A stretch of 64,000 bases of DNA from Fragilaria radians (GCA_900642245.1 CAAAJI010000038.1:221402-285401); one strand, 5' to 3'. Shown: positions 20,353 to 32,379, numbered from the stretch's first letter. Numbers and translations are program-made. Notes: generated by a model from the sequence alone, not told the origin.

Positions 20353-22151
20353 ATGTCAATCCACCCTTGGGATCCAAAAAAGCCGATAAGCTGGTATGAC
20401 TATGAAATCGATAACGTTATGGTGCATATATCCAATGAAACAGGCGTAACACCGCCTGGGTTGTCCTGTTTGCCTGAATTTTTGTCAGAAATTGAAGTCA
20501 TCGAACTTTTAGAGATTGCCGATCGAAGTAACTGGAAATGGGAAGGATTTAGTCAAAGACGACGAGTTCAGCGTTATGATGCCTCAGAAACTAATCTGCC
20601 CGAACTGTTGAAACAGATTTTGATTCGTTTTAAGATTCAAACAAATCACACACCCCAAAAGATATCACTGGAAGAATATCCTTTTCAATCTACCAATCCG
20701 TCTTCATCAACTGCAATCGTGACTACTTTTGAATCCTTACAAGATCCTCCCAGTCATGATGATTGTTTCGTAGCACAAGTTGCGCTTTTAAATCCTGTTG
20801 TGCAGCATTTGAATCAACCCAAGAAACGCCTTCCTGATTGTTGGCAGTTAGTTTCTCCTAATCATTGGAACGATATTAAAATGAATCCAAGAGGCTTATT
20901 TATTAAGAAAGGCCCGGCTCTTTGGGATTGGAGGCGACATTTCAGTAGATTACCGGAATGTAACGAGAAAGATAGAGTTGTTGTTTTAAAGTTTTCATTC
21001 TTACCAGAGGATGAAGATGTTGGATCTTCTTCGAAATCGATACCTGATATAGAGAGAAGTGAAGTAATGCCACCATTGAATGAAATTATGACTATCGTTG
21101 TTACAACATCTCCAATTAAATCACATCCATCGACTGAAGTGTTGCAAAGGACTTTTGAAACCTTTTTCTTTGCAGGCCCCGAGTTTTTAAAATGCCAAAA
21201 GTTCATTGTTTGCGATGGCGTTCGGATTCAAGATGAAACCGGAGCAATAAGTCGAAAGCATGCTAATGTCAAGCAAGCGCTACGCAACGGAATAGCCACA
21301 TGCTCGCAAGCGAACAATTATGAAGAATTCAAGGCAAGTTACGAATTATCTGTCAAGAGGCCAATGAAGATTCTCCATTCTATAATACCATAATCGAAGA
21401 ATTATCCACCCGGCATGGATATGGCTTCGCTTTGCGTCACGCCTTGCACCATTGCGTCAAAACGCCCTACGTTTGTGTCATACAACATGATCGGACCTTC
21501 ATGCGTCCTACGCCCATGATACAAGTGCTAGAAACCATGTGGCATAATCCTATGGTCAAGTATGTCGGGATTAGTATGCGAAGCAACTTGATGTATCGGG
21601 AAATTTTTCTGAGTAGATATGGTAAGATTGCACACGATGATTTGAGTCAATTGGTCTTACGACCAAAAGAATTATTAGTGGATGCCAAGAAGTTTGGACC
21701 TGATAGCGAGTCAATCAAGGACATGGAGATTCCTCATGAGAAGTTAAAGGTTAATATTGAGAGCTTGAAAGATGTCTACATGCAAAGTCTGCAAAACACA
21801 GGACAAATGGATTGGCTCAAGCACAACCCAGTCCCTGAAGGTCTTCATCAAATGACTCTCACGCCTACAATTTTTTGGTATGATAATACTCATGTGGTGG
21901 ATACATGTCATTACAGAGATTTCATTTTTGATCCTGCTTCGAAGATGGTGGCAAAAGGTGGATTTGTGGAGGATAAGACAAGTCCCATAATCGTTAAAAC
22001 GGTGGAGCGATTGGGGCTTGCGGCAGGACACGAGAGATTTGGATGTTACTTATTAGATGACCATTCCGGTATGTTCTTTACAGGACATCTAGATGGTGGT
22101 AGTTATATTGTACATGCAGAGCGAGAAAAGCAATTTGGACCTTTGAAATAA
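20353..22151 (+). CDS. AlkB-like domain fused to a glycosyltransferase-like domain, about 599 aa, one frameshift
   Basis: Frame 20353-21393 continues in a second frame to 22151. Adding one G to the GG at 21333-21334 gives a continuous ...NYEEFKGKLRIICQEANE... and exactly 600 codons including the stop. An intron here would be about 32 nt, so an indel is likely. Residues of about 30-225 resemble an AlkB/2OG-oxygenase fold: WEGFSQRRRVQRYD, CFVAQVALLNPVVQHLN, DCWQLVSPNHW, and ALWDWRRHF followed by RVVVLKFSF. The iron-binding HxD is not evident. From about residue 235, LNEIMTIVVTTSP starts a GT-A-like domain. It has FIVCDGVRI, TPYVCVIQHDRTF (a possible metal-binding HDR), FWYDNTHVVDTCHYRDF and FGCYLLDDHSGMFF near the end. 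The substrate is unknown. The frame is fully open apart from the indel. Confidence 0.75.
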
Positions 22152-23354
22152 ACGTCAGTAACGTGAATGTACTTAATTTGGAAGTCAGAATATGCATATT
22201 ATTACTCTACGGTTCTGATGTTGCAGACGCTACTTACTTGGCTTAACTACAGAATTTCCTCGTTCTTTTTGGGGACATGTCATGTCGGACTTCTTTTCAT
22301 AGGTAGTTTTTTTTTCCCAATGCATGTAGCTTTTCGAATGCCAAATGAAACGCGAAATGCATAGTGTCAATATCATGCTCTATTTTTTGTGATCATTAGT
22401 AGAAAATAGTTGAAAGTACCTTTCTCTTCATGAAGTAAATCTAGCGATTGTGTCAACATAGCTTACAACCTAAACCCTACTTTGATGCTACTCTTTCGTA
22501 ATGCTGATTAACTTTCCATTCAACATAGTCTCAAAGATGTACTCTTGTGATTTAATTCACGTCAAGAAGTAGTAATCCATTGCAACAGCATTATCAATTA
22601 TGAAAAACATTATTCTTAACCCATTAGAGCAATAACTTGTATCCATGTAGTTGGCACGCACACCGGAGGAAGCAGTTTCCTCCATTGAGACGACTTAACT
22701 AAAATCTGTCTACACCGCAATTGGTTATGACATGCAGATGGTCTCCTTGACTGCTCCAGCAATATGCTACATGAGTGTAAGTTCAAGGCTCATAACAAAA
22801 GGCTAGAGGGGAAAGCAAAGTTATGGAAGATCACCATGCAAGTATGCATCATGAATGATCCCATGTTGGTAGAAAAGATATTGAATCAAGTGAAGACAAA
22901 GAGATGGGATTATTTGTTGCTGCTGCACCTAGTTTAGACACAATGGAACAAGTCTCAAACTGATTCATCCCTGACAACTTGGATTTGTTGTCAGTTATGT
23001 TTGCCATTGATGTTGTGCTTCACAATCCTCAAGATTCTCTCTAGGGCTGAGAACCTCTCAAAGAAATGGGAGAGTGGAACAGGGAGTTTCAGACATATTA
23101 TTGGTTTAATCCGGACAACTTTTTGATCAAGCATGGTATCACAAAGACAAAATGGATATAGTGAAGTTGCAAGGCACAATGAAGTTGGAAGCGCTAAGGG
23201 GCCAACATAGTGTGATCAATTATTTATTCTTGGCTTTTAATGAATTCAAGACTCTACAAATGTTCCGGCAAAATATTGTGTATAGTACTCTTGTCGTTTC
23301 CATTAACAACAACAACAACAAATCACAAACAACTTGAAAATGTAGTACGTATTA
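22152..23354. other. Intergenic, possible decayed repeat, unidentified
   Basis: No intact gene. Around 22640-23330 the + strand has broken peptide stretches (for example KRLEGKAKLWKITMQ) that look like worn-down element coding sequence, but no domain is diagnostic. A short AAC microsatellite lies at about 23305-23320. Confidence 0.3.
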
Positions 23355-24704
23355 TTATGTTTTATTCTTTGAAATAGGCGCATACTTGCAAGCGAAATTT
23401 TGAAGCGCTTTCTCGGTATGCGTTTTGACGTTATCGGAAATTGTTATATTCCTAGCGACGATAGAATTCCAAGGTGAAGATTTAGGGCATAGTTGAACCA
23501 GTCGCAATTGCCTGTCTGCGACGTCACCAGCAATCGGCAGAATCAATGAAGTCATCAACACTGATGGCAAATAATCTTGACAAGCCTCGTATAGGAAAGA
23601 TAAATCCTGGTTTTGTTCATGTGAATTGAGTGTAATGTAGAGTAACATAGCAGCTGCATTTTTCACAGAATGATCTAGCGAGTCCAAAGATACAAGAACT
23701 TTGCGAGCAATTGAGACCAATATTCTTGACGCATTTTCAATACTACGATCGACGCAAGTATTGACCAAAGCGATAAAAAGAGAACGTAAATGCTTTCCAA
23801 AATTTAATTGAAAGCCTAATTCTAAAACTTCCGCCAACGCCATAGTACTTTCTGCCTGAGCAAGGATTAATTCATTTGAATCGTCAGTAACACAAAGATC
23901 CAGTAACGACTCTATCAATTCTTGTCCCAATGTATTCAAATCGTCGAAAAATGTCTCAATTTCTTCGGGAGTAACTGAACCTTTGAGCGAGGCAATGCAC
24001 GAAGCATACCAGTCTCTCATTGACTGAGAACCTTTCGCAACACAAGTTAGATGTTGAAGAAAGTCAGTAAGCAAGTTGCATAGGATAGAGTCTTCTCGTT
24101 CATGGGTGACTAGCTTTAGCTCATTTATCAACTTCCTAGTCATGATTGTGACTAGCCAGAGGCAGTCGTCGTCTGATATGTTTGGTATCAAAGTGTAATT
24201 CTTCCATCTTGTGTGCAACAATTTCATCAATTCCACCAATGATGTTGAATAAGGTGCTGCTTGTTGACGAAACAGTTCTTCTCCTAGTCGATCTAATAGC
24301 GCATCCGCATCGCTGTCTTCCATTTCAACCAAGGAAAGAAGTTTAAGAGAAATGACGAAAAGGTTCTCTTGTATCTGTATGGTTTCATCGTGCATCCAAT
24401 CCTTGGGACCCGTCTTGAGACACGTAGCGCTTTCTGAGGTAGCAATTCCCAATAGAATGGGAGTAGCATCTTGTAAAGTCTGCTGTTCTTCGAATGTCAG
24501 TTTCAAGTCATATGTGTAGCAGTAACCTTCCAACTGCGATAGGCTTCGCTCAAGTCTTCTCAGAATCCTCCTAAACTCGTGAGCTTTTGCATTGGTACTA
24601 ATACTAATTGAATCCGTGTTATAATTAACAGTTCCACTACCTTCGGATTTAAAAGCATAGAAGGCTTCAAAGGAATGGTAGACTTCTTGAGCTAAACTTT
24701 GCAT
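23355..24704 (-). CDS. Helical hypothetical protein, 449 aa
   Basis: The frame extends to 24731 only if TTG is allowed. The first ATG is at 24704 (MQSLAQEVYHSFEAFY). The protein is almost entirely predicted helix, leucine-rich, with repeated amphipathic stretches (for example LRRLERSLSQLEGYCY, LLTDFLQHLTCVA, LGQELIESLLDLCV, SILVSIARKVLVSLDSLDHS). It has no transmembrane segment, no signal peptide and no catalytic motif. The spacing and repeated helical pairs suggest a HEAT/armadillo-like solenoid of the kind used as a scaffold. I do not recognise the family. The 3' end of the gene is flanked by decayed sequence, and its promoter side faces the 955-bp tandem repeat. Confidence 0.7.
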   Translation of the reverse strand: MQSLAQEVYHSFEAFYAFKSEGSGTVNYNTDSISISTNAKAHEFRRILRRLERSLSQLEGYCYTYDLKLTFEEQQTLQDATPILLGIATSESATCLKTGPKDWMHDETIQIQENLFVISLKLLSLVEMEDSDADALLDRLGEELFRQQAAPYSTSLVELMKLLHTRWKNYTLIPNISDDDCLWLVTIMTRKLINELKLVTHEREDSILCNLLTDFLQHLTCVAKGSQSMRDWYASCIASLKGSVTPEEIETFFDDLNTLGQELIESLLDLCVTDDSNELILAQAESTMALAEVLELGFQLNFGKHLRSLFIALVNTCVDRSIENASRILVSIARKVLVSLDSLDHSVKNAAAMLLYITLNSHEQNQDLSFLYEACQDYLPSVLMTSLILPIAGDVADRQLRLVQLCPKSSPWNSIVARNITISDNVKTHTEKALQNFACKYAPISKNKT

Positions 24705-24850
24705 GTTTTTTTTGAAATTGTATATTAGCAACCTTGACTGGGATCAAGTGCCTAAAATGTGATTCGGAAATCCAAATTTCGCACCGTACTGCCGATATTG
24801 TCATTGTTAATGCGAAAAAACTTGCAATGACCCGGATATTAGCGAAGGCA

Positions 24851-26755
24851 GTAGTTGGTGCTTGCTTCGCTCCGCAGAGTTAACTGCAAAAGAACATGCA
24901 TCTTAGCAATAAAATTCCAGCAATAATTACGACATGGATATGTATGATTGCCATTTGTGAGCCTAGGATTTGCAGGTCAAGCATTTTGATGCATGACACA
25001 ACATTTAAGTTTTACTATTCGACCTAACATGTCATTTGTTTCTACAATTGCATGCAACATCACAGCACTTAAAGTAAATTATACCATTGATTTAGCATTG
25101 ACATTAGGAAGGTGTAAAGGTAGTCATTTCATTTTAGCTATGGTCTAAAGACATAGTTTTAGCTTTTTCTTGCGTTGTTGTTGTAGGAGTTATTTCTGCT
25201 GACGTTATTGGAACGCCAAAGATTGTTGGTGGAAAAATCAAAATAATATTGTTGACTGTACAAAGTCAATATCATTGTTCTGTTTTCTTTATAAAATTTA
25301 TTCTTTATTTGTTTGACAGTAAAAAATGAGGCAAATGAAGGTTTAATACAATATGAATCATCCCAAACATTCAACCACATTATTGATCCAATGATTAATG
25401 CCTTTTAACCAGTTAAAATTAGACTTAAGATTAAAAAGCACAAGAGATCTTTTTCCTCAATTTAAAGGAATATTGTTATTTATTTTTCAATGCTTTGAAG
25501 GAATTTCATTTAGTTGCAGATTAATATCGCAAGTAGATCTATCCACTATGGACTATACGATGAAAATTTCAAGAGTATTTGCATGACAATTGCGTTACAT
25601 ATTCTACAGTTTACAACTGAAAGTCACAACAACATTCTAGCATGATTGAGTTAGCTATAACCCTAGTGATTTTTGTCACTCACTCTGTAAACGCTTCACT
25701 CGTACTCGATCACTTTCTCGAGTAGTATTGTACTTTCAAAACACGGAAGGGTTAAGGGGTAGCACTAGCCAGATCGGATGTGAAACTTTTTCAGTAGTAG
25801 GACTAGTAGTTAGTGCTTGCTTTGCTCCGCAGAGTTAACTATTTTACAAAAGAGAAAATGTAGCTTTGACTTTTTACATTTCTAGTATGACAAAGATGTT
25901 TGTCATTGTTATTTGTGAACCTATTTACTACTTGATCTAACATGTGAGTGGTATCTATAGTTGCATTCAACATCACAGAACTTAACGTAAATTTTACCAT
26001 TGATTTAGAATTGGCATTAGGAAGGTGTAAAGGTAGTAATTTTTTCTATTAAAACTATGGTTTAAAGACATATTTTAGCTTTTTCTTGCGCTATTGTTGT
26101 AGAATTTATTGGTGCTGCTGTTATTGGAACGTCAAGGATTTCTTGGCGAAAATATCAAAATAAAGCTGTTGGTACAAAGTCAATATTGCTGTTTTGTTAA
26201 CTTTATAAAATGTATTCTTTACTTGTTTGACAGTTTAAAAAATAAGGCAAATGTAGGATTACTACAACAGAATCATCCCAAAGATACAACAATATAAGGG
26301 ATCCATATGATTAATGCCTTTTAAACCAGTTATAATTAGGCTTAAGATTAAGAAGTACAAAAGATCATTTTGCTCAATTTAAAGGAATAGTGTTATTTAT
26401 TTTTTCATTGTTGTGAAGAAATGTCATTAAGTTGCAGATTAAAATTGCAATTAGATCTATCCATATTTCAGTAGCATTCGAATGGTAATTGCGTTAAATA
26501 TTGTAAAGTTTACGAATGAAAGTCTCGACAACTTTCTAGTTTATCGAAGTAGGATGGAATTCTATGTTTACTACCCGATAATTAAAAAAATTAAATCAGG
26601 AACCGTTTGATTTAGCGGTACCCTATTGATTTTTGTCGCTCACTCTGTACTCGTACTCGATCGCTTTCTTGAATATTACTGTACTAACAAAACGCACAAG
26701 GGTTAAGGGGTAGCCTCGGCCAGAAAGGATGTGAAACTTTTTTAGCAGTACTACG
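24851..26755. repeat. Two tandem copies of a 955-bp non-coding unit
   Basis: Copy A (24851-25805) and copy B (25806 to about 26755) match along their whole length in the same order. Both start GTAGTT-GTGCTTGCTT-GCTCCGCAGAGTTAACT. Both contain GGCATTAGGAAGGTGTAAAGGTAGT-type, TTTAGCTTTTTCTTGCG, GATTAATGCCTTTTAA and AGTTGCAGATTAA blocks. Both end with TCACTCTGTA...TACTCGATC, AAGGGTTAAGGGGTAGC and GGATGTGAAACTTTTT. Copy B has an insertion of about 70 bp near 26540-26610, and there are many small differences. Neither copy holds a convincing open frame. Confidence 0.85.
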
Positions 26756-27469
26756 AGACGCTTGGATCAACATCCGGATAATTCCTTTCTCTCCCTTTCC
26801 TTCAACACTTCTTCTGACGCTTTTCGCTTTTTCCAATCAAGTATATCAGTCCTGAATAACAAGTAAGGTGGACTGGAAATTGCTCCATTTTCAGGAGATG
26901 ATAAAGACTCAATTTTCTGTTCTAGAACTCTTCATCAAAAGCAAATAAGATGAAGATTGATGTGAAAGGGGACAGTTGCCTTCAAAAATCAATTCGTCAT
27001 GAAGGCGTACTACAGCAAATTGAAATGGCTTATCCCATGCCGTGTGAGTCAGATCTTATTTGGCATTATTGATCATTTAAGCGCTGTAAACTTACCTGAA
27101 GGAGATGCGCATTGTTCGGATCAATCTAAAGGAAAATGTGAATCAAAGGCAGAGGCAAATCTCATGACACATCCATCTACGTGACAAAATACTATTCAAT
27201 CCTAAATTTTAATCCTCATATATTGAAAAGCTTAGATTCAACTCATTGTTCATAGATTCTTGGCATCTTCCCTTAGGTGTCACGAAACTCATCTGTTTCT
27301 CAATTCTGATAAGATTTGGCCATATAAGCATATTTTTTCCTTTCTTTTCTTTATATTTTTTCACACATAATATTTTGTTTTTCTTTTCTTAATTTTAATT
27401 TCACACGTAACATCTAAATGTTAATTATGTGATTAACCCATCAAACGGGGGAAATACTCACCGCTCCTT
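26756..27469. other. Intergenic, may hold the decayed 3' LTR of the adjacent copia element
   Basis: AT-rich with no gene. Because the copia relic at 27470-28690 is on the minus strand, its 3' LTR would lie here. A purine-rich tract next to it (GTATTTCCCCCGTTTGATGGG on the minus strand, about 27440-27460) could be the polypurine tract. No second LTR is available for comparison. Confidence 0.35.
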
Positions 27470-28690
27470 TGAATGTATTATGCCCACATCATTCTTCAGA
27501 TTACCTCTCCACAAAGCCTCTTTGCATGAAATTAAAAATCTTCAATCTGAGACTTTTTGTGAAAACATCTGCCATGTTTTCATCTGATCTTATAAAATAG
27601 CTTCCACAAAGGCCATTTTCCACCTATTCACGGCTAAAATGATACTTGATAGCAATGTGTTTTGTCCTTTTCCCAGAATACTGGGCCAATATAATCCTTG
27701 ACAGGTTTGCTTGCTTCAATTCCGAAAATACTCATTAGTTTAACTTAAACTCAACCTCGCGACTTTTCTTGCATACAGCAACATATTCAGCGTCAATGCT
27801 ACAAGGTTAAACTGGATTGTGACTTGGATCTCCAGGATATCGGAACACCGCAGATAAGCAGCACATATCCTGTGATCCTCTTTGGGTCGTCCTTGTCTCC
27901 GGAAAAATCGCAATCAATATAGGCACAAAACTCCCACAATTGAACTTTAAATTCAGCTTCTTAACCTTGGTTTGTACCACAAATGGATGAGTTGCTTTAG
28001 TTCCTTCTCAAAAACACAGGTGCTGAAGGTATTGCCCGTCATTCTTCTTTGAGATATGTGTTAATTAGTTTGTCACAATTCGTGACTGACCCAAAGTGAA
28101 ATCTCCAACTTATTCACCAAATTACCACCTAAGAAAGCCCTTGAACTTTTCAACCTTCATCTTGAAAATATGATTCAGACCTGAAACAACTTCCTCCATC
28201 ATGTTCTCGCCCCCATCCACAAATGCATTTTTGACATACATGCACAAGGCTTCCTGCTTGAAAAATATGCATGGGTCAACATTTTAAATGATCCTATTTT
28301 TAACCCTACTCAACGTTTGATCTTTGATTAATTCATCTACATTGGCCTTACTCCAAAAGACAACGTCCACTTAAAGCTGGTAAATTGGTCTTCAACTCAG
28401 TTCAATGTTTGTTGCTTTTAGCTGCTTGTGCAGTTTATATCTATTTACATCCTCAGCCCATACACCTTTAGCTTGTGTAGACATTTTTGTAAGTTTAACC
28501 ATTTGTTCTTTGCCAGAACACAAACAACACACTGATGCATCTTTTGCGCTTAAGTAAATCACATGTTCTTGGTCGTAGCTCAACCTGTCTTTGAAGCTGA
28601 AAATCCTGCTCACAGATCCATTCTTCAGGATCCATATGCTATTATCTTCTAACCTTCTCTGCATCAATTTTCTTGACAAGACTTGGAACT
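27470..28690 (-). mobile_element. Decayed Ty1/copia element, reverse transcriptase end and RNase H
   Basis: Minus-strand frames, broken by stops, read in order: KVDVVFWSKANVDELIKDQT and MYVKNAFVDGGENMMEEV, then GDKDDPKRITGYVLLICG, SIDAEYVAVCKKSREVE and RTKHIAIKYHF. The last part reads RSDENMADVFTKSL near 27550. The ITGYV...DAEYVA...KHIAIKYHF...ADVFTK series is the diagnostic RNase H C-terminus of copia elements. Upstream (28392-28679), an open 95-codon stretch (RIFSFKDRLSYDQEHVIYLS) may be an older part of the same element. It is dead and truncated. Confidence 0.75.
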
Positions 28691-29046
28691 TAGTTCAAAC
28701 CTCTCCAAAAGTTCTTCCATACATCTTTAGTTTGGTATCTTTTCTTGAAAGATTTAGGTGAGAGTTAATAAACTGTTTAATCAAAGTGAGTTCTATTGAT
28801 AAGATGGATATTTCTAAGAAGAAACATTTAATTGAGCTTGAATTTGAGAGGTACTTGAGAGTAAAAACAAAGTTTTGGAATTCTAAACTACATGGAAAAG
28901 AAATTATTTTCTTTCTACCTTCTATATTTTTCAAAACTTCAGTTCTTTTCTCCCCTTAACTTCACCAAGAAACTTCTTAACAGTAGGGATAATCAGAACA
29001 GTAGTGTTTTGACCGTTTCCAAAGTTAAGTACTCAATATCTTTCCA
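28691..29046. other. Intergenic/promoter of the thioesterase gene
   Basis: No coding motif is seen. The promoter of the gene at 29047 should lie here, within 350 bp of the retroelement relic. Confidence 0.4.
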
Positions 29047-29796
29047 ATGTTTAGAAACGCCATACTTTGTTCGCTTGTGTGGCTTCTGGGAAGAATGACG
29101 TCTACTCTAGCGGTTAACCTAAATTCAACCTACAAAACTAGTGCTCTGATATTCCTTCACGGACTTGGCGATACGCCGGAAGGATGGTCTTCGCTTGAGC
29201 AAATGCTTCCGAAGATCAAGCCAAGACTATCGAATGTGAAGTACGTTTTTCCAGCAGCTCCAACGATACCGATTTCGATTAATGGTAATGCGGCCATGCC
29301 TGGCTGGTTCGATATACTTGATTGGCCAATTGGACTCAGCGCCAGAGACGATAAAGACGGAATGCTTAAAGCTGTTGCCCAGATTGAGCAAGAAGTAGTT
29401 AAATTGGAAGCCGAAGGTATCACTCGAAACCGAATTGTTGTTGGAGGCTTCTCTCAAGGTGGTGCAATCGCTCTATTGACAGCATATAGGAACGCAGAGA
29501 AGCCTTCTGTAGCTGGCTGTATTTCCTTGAGTGGTTGGCTAACTCTTCGAGAAGAATTTCGCTTCTCAAATTCGATGCTGAGGCCACCTCTCTTTTGGGG
29601 TCATGGGAAATATGATGATAAAGTTCTGTTTGAGCAGCAAGATCACGGTGTTCAAATTTTGAGGAATCTAGGAGTAGAAGTTTTGGCTAAATCATATCCC
29701 ATGGGACACTCATCGGATCCTGATGAAATCAATGAGCTTGCAAGTTTCATCGATAACTTGTTGTACAATGAAAATGGCGAGTATTCAAATGAATGA
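29047..29796 (+). CDS. Acyl-protein thioesterase / lysophospholipase-type serine hydrolase, 249 aa
   Basis: An alpha/beta-hydrolase of the APT1/lysophospholipase II type, which removes fatty acyl groups from S-acylated proteins or lysolipids. The oxyanion-hole segment is LIFLHGLGDTPEGW (about residues 34-47). The nucleophile elbow is GGFSQGGAIA (Ser near 139), and the family signature MPGWFDI is at about 85-91. The acidic residue lies in GHGKYDDKV and the catalytic histidine in PMGHSSDP. All three are present, and the length matches the family (about 220-230 aa plus an N-terminal extra). Starting at 29047 adds a hydrophobic leader (MFRNAILCSLVWLLG). A second ATG at 29095 (MTSTLAVNL) would give the usual cytosolic form, so the localisation depends on which is used. 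Confidence 0.92.
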   Translation: MFRNAILCSLVWLLGRMTSTLAVNLNSTYKTSALIFLHGLGDTPEGWSSLEQMLPKIKPRLSNVKYVFPAAPTIPISINGNAAMPGWFDILDWPIGLSARDDKDGMLKAVAQIEQEVVKLEAEGITRNRIVVGGFSQGGAIALLTAYRNAEKPSVAGCISLSGWLTLREEFRFSNSMLRPPLFWGHGKYDDKVLFEQQDHGVQILRNLGVEVLAKSYPMGHSSDPDEINELASFIDNLLYNENGEYSNE

Positions 29797-30883
29797 ATCT
29801 TCCGTGAAATAGATTCTATCATCAACATAGGTTACGAATTAGGTTTTAGCAATGTTAATCATGCGGCTGTATGTAGGACGATGCTATCTTATTGCAATAA
29901 CTTCAAAGCATTATTGCATGGAAAAAGATGTGTCTCCTGCAATTATAGGTAAAGTAGCATTAGGGTTACGAACAAATTCCTCTCCGATAAGCGTTGTCAT
30001 GGAAGTCTCCTACCACTGACTATGCTACTACCTTATCTTTACTTAATGACATCACTAGCAGCCGATAAAATTTCGTGTCTTGAAATCTGATCTTTTAATG
30101 TTTCGATAAATTTCAGAATCATCGTTACAAAAATTCATCAACGCATTCTTTTCTTGAAGCACTTGGTGAGAGTTATAAACTATTCACCTTTTTATACCTC
30201 CCGAAGTCACCATTTATGAACGAAAATGTTCTAATGATGCTTGTCTGTAATTCTCAACTCGGCAATTCAAAAAATCTAAGTGCTAATAAATATCACTATT
30301 TTCCTTGCTCTTCAAAAGAAATGTAGACACGGCGTAATCAAGAAGATATCAAATGCTTTGTGACTTGCGCATCTGCAAAATTATCTTTTGCAGAAGAAAC
30401 ACTTTACTTTCACCACCATGATAAGCGCTTACCTTTCCCTAGAATGACCTATTTTTCGTGCTATTGATGCGTTTCAAGTAGATTTCCTTGATTTGATATT
30501 CCGTGCTCCAAAACAAATTCTCTGGTATGTTGCCATGGGTACTCAACCCTTGAATCAAAAATTGATTGTTTCTCATGGTAAAAGCATAATCTAGAATCTG
30601 AGGCTTACCGCTCCAAGGGATACAATTTTAGGGTCTGAATGTTACTTATTCTTCATGAAATCAGAGTGTTAAGTACAAAGGCTGACGATATGCCTGGATT
30701 TAGTCTCACTCCTTCACAAGATCAAACTCCACTAAATGGCATGGACTCAACCATGACATAAAATAATCGAAAGTTTCATGAAGCACATGAATCTTGTGAA
30801 GCAAACATTGTAAAGGGAACAGCAAAGAAGCAAGATTGGTAATATTAAGAAGACTAGAGAATTGAAAAGATTGCTTGGTTGTC
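29797..30883. other. Intergenic, no gene seen
   Basis: AT-rich and without credible open frames, up to the assembly gap. Confidence 0.4.
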
Positions 30884-31159
30884 NNNNNNNNNNNNNNNNN
30901 NNNNNNNNNNNNNNNNNNNNNNNNNNNNNNNNNNNNNNNNNNNNNNNNNNNNNNNNNNNNNNNNNNNNNNNNNNNNNNNNNNNNNNNNNNNNNNNNNNNN
31001 NNNNNNNNNNNNNNNNNNNNNNNNNNNNNNNNNNNNNNNNNNNNNNNNNNNNNNNNNNNNNNNNNNNNNNNNNNNNNNNNNNNNNNNNNNNNNNNNNNNN
31101 NNNNNNNNNNNNNNNNNNNNNNNNNNNNNNNNNNNNNNNNNNNNNNNNNNNNNNNNNNN
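30884..31159. other. Assembly gap, 276 N
   Basis: The open frames that appear to cross this gap are artefacts of undefined codons. Confidence 0.95.
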
Positions 31160-32379
31160 GCAAAACTAAATGATTTAAGGAAGCAAGAATTTCATTAGAC
31201 TTTAGAGCGATAAAAGTAGAAATCTTTGGAGGTGTAGAGCATGCAGTGTAGTCAAGAAGCAAAAAAGGAACTGAAAAGTGACGACAGGTATTGCTATTTT
31301 AATACTTGAGGTGGAAAGGCTCTATAAGTCCATTGTAGATAAGCAATGTCAGTAAAAATAGTAAGACATTTCTTTTAGCCTGTTTTGTGCATAAAAGATA
31401 TGCCTTGCATTTTGTGTTCAATTTAAACAATTGGATACCGCTTTGAACCTTGGCTACGCATCACGCTTCTTTTCAATATATCTTTTTTTCGAGTAAAGTG
31501 ATGGCTTAAGGTCTGATGAGCTCAATAGAAGTACAAACATTAGGCCCCCTCATGTGTCATACATTTGTGACCGAAGTTTCAACTTTGAATGGTCATTCAC
31601 ACTTAACCATCTGGAATCATTTTATGAGGATAGTTGCTATTGCCGAATGAGTGTTCTTGATTGGCTGTTAAAGATGTGAGTCTAATCTTGTAATTTCGAA
31701 TAGAAATCTTGTTTTGTCTGCAGTTTTCTGGGTTTTTGGACAAAGGAAATAGTGAGGTAGTGTCATCATATTCATTCGATTTGACTTTCTAATTAGTTTC
31801 CCTAGTTCTCGGTAAATTGAAAATACATAGCATCACGCATCTACCAATCAATAATGGGATTTCTTGTCACTAAGTTACTGCATTTTTCTTCTTTGTTGGC
31901 ATGCTACTTATCTTTTCTCTTTCTATGTTTCTTCTGCCATCTAGAGCGCTAACATTTTGCTGAGGAGAAAGATTTTCTAAAAGTTTTTCTGTTGAAAATG
32001 CTTTCTTTTTCAAGTGTTGGTTTTTTATAGTCTTCAACAAATTACAGAAAATTCTGGGGCCTGAAGAATTATTTGTTGCTAACTGTGGCGTCAATCTTTT
32101 AAGATGTGACGTATATCACTGCAGTTTAAAGTTCGAACGAGTTTACTCTTTGTACTCCTCTATAGCTCAATATTTCTTCCCATATGCCACGATGTATGAT
32201 ATCTTTACCAAATCATGTCTGGCTGAATGATATTGTAAGACCTTTCTATATCCTTGTTCACCACCTAGAGATTATATTATGTTCAACTGCAAAAACTGGA
32301 ATATAGAGTATTACAAGAATAGACGAGGATGAAACAACGGGAATACAGAATTATGTACAAATAATTTTCTTCGGCTTTA
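31160..32379. other. Intergenic, no gene seen
   Basis: AT-rich, stops in all frames. Only a 74-codon minus-strand frame at 31870-32094 stands out, with a basic composition but no motif, and I do not call it. Confidence 0.4.

Noticed and set aside
21335..21366. A 32-nt GT-AG intron in the AlkB-like/glycosyltransferase-like gene
   Set aside because: Too short, and it would delete residues that read naturally in the repaired frame.
30747..31262. Open frames of up to 171 codons across the 30884-31159 gap
   Set aside because: They exist only because unknown bases contain no stop codons.
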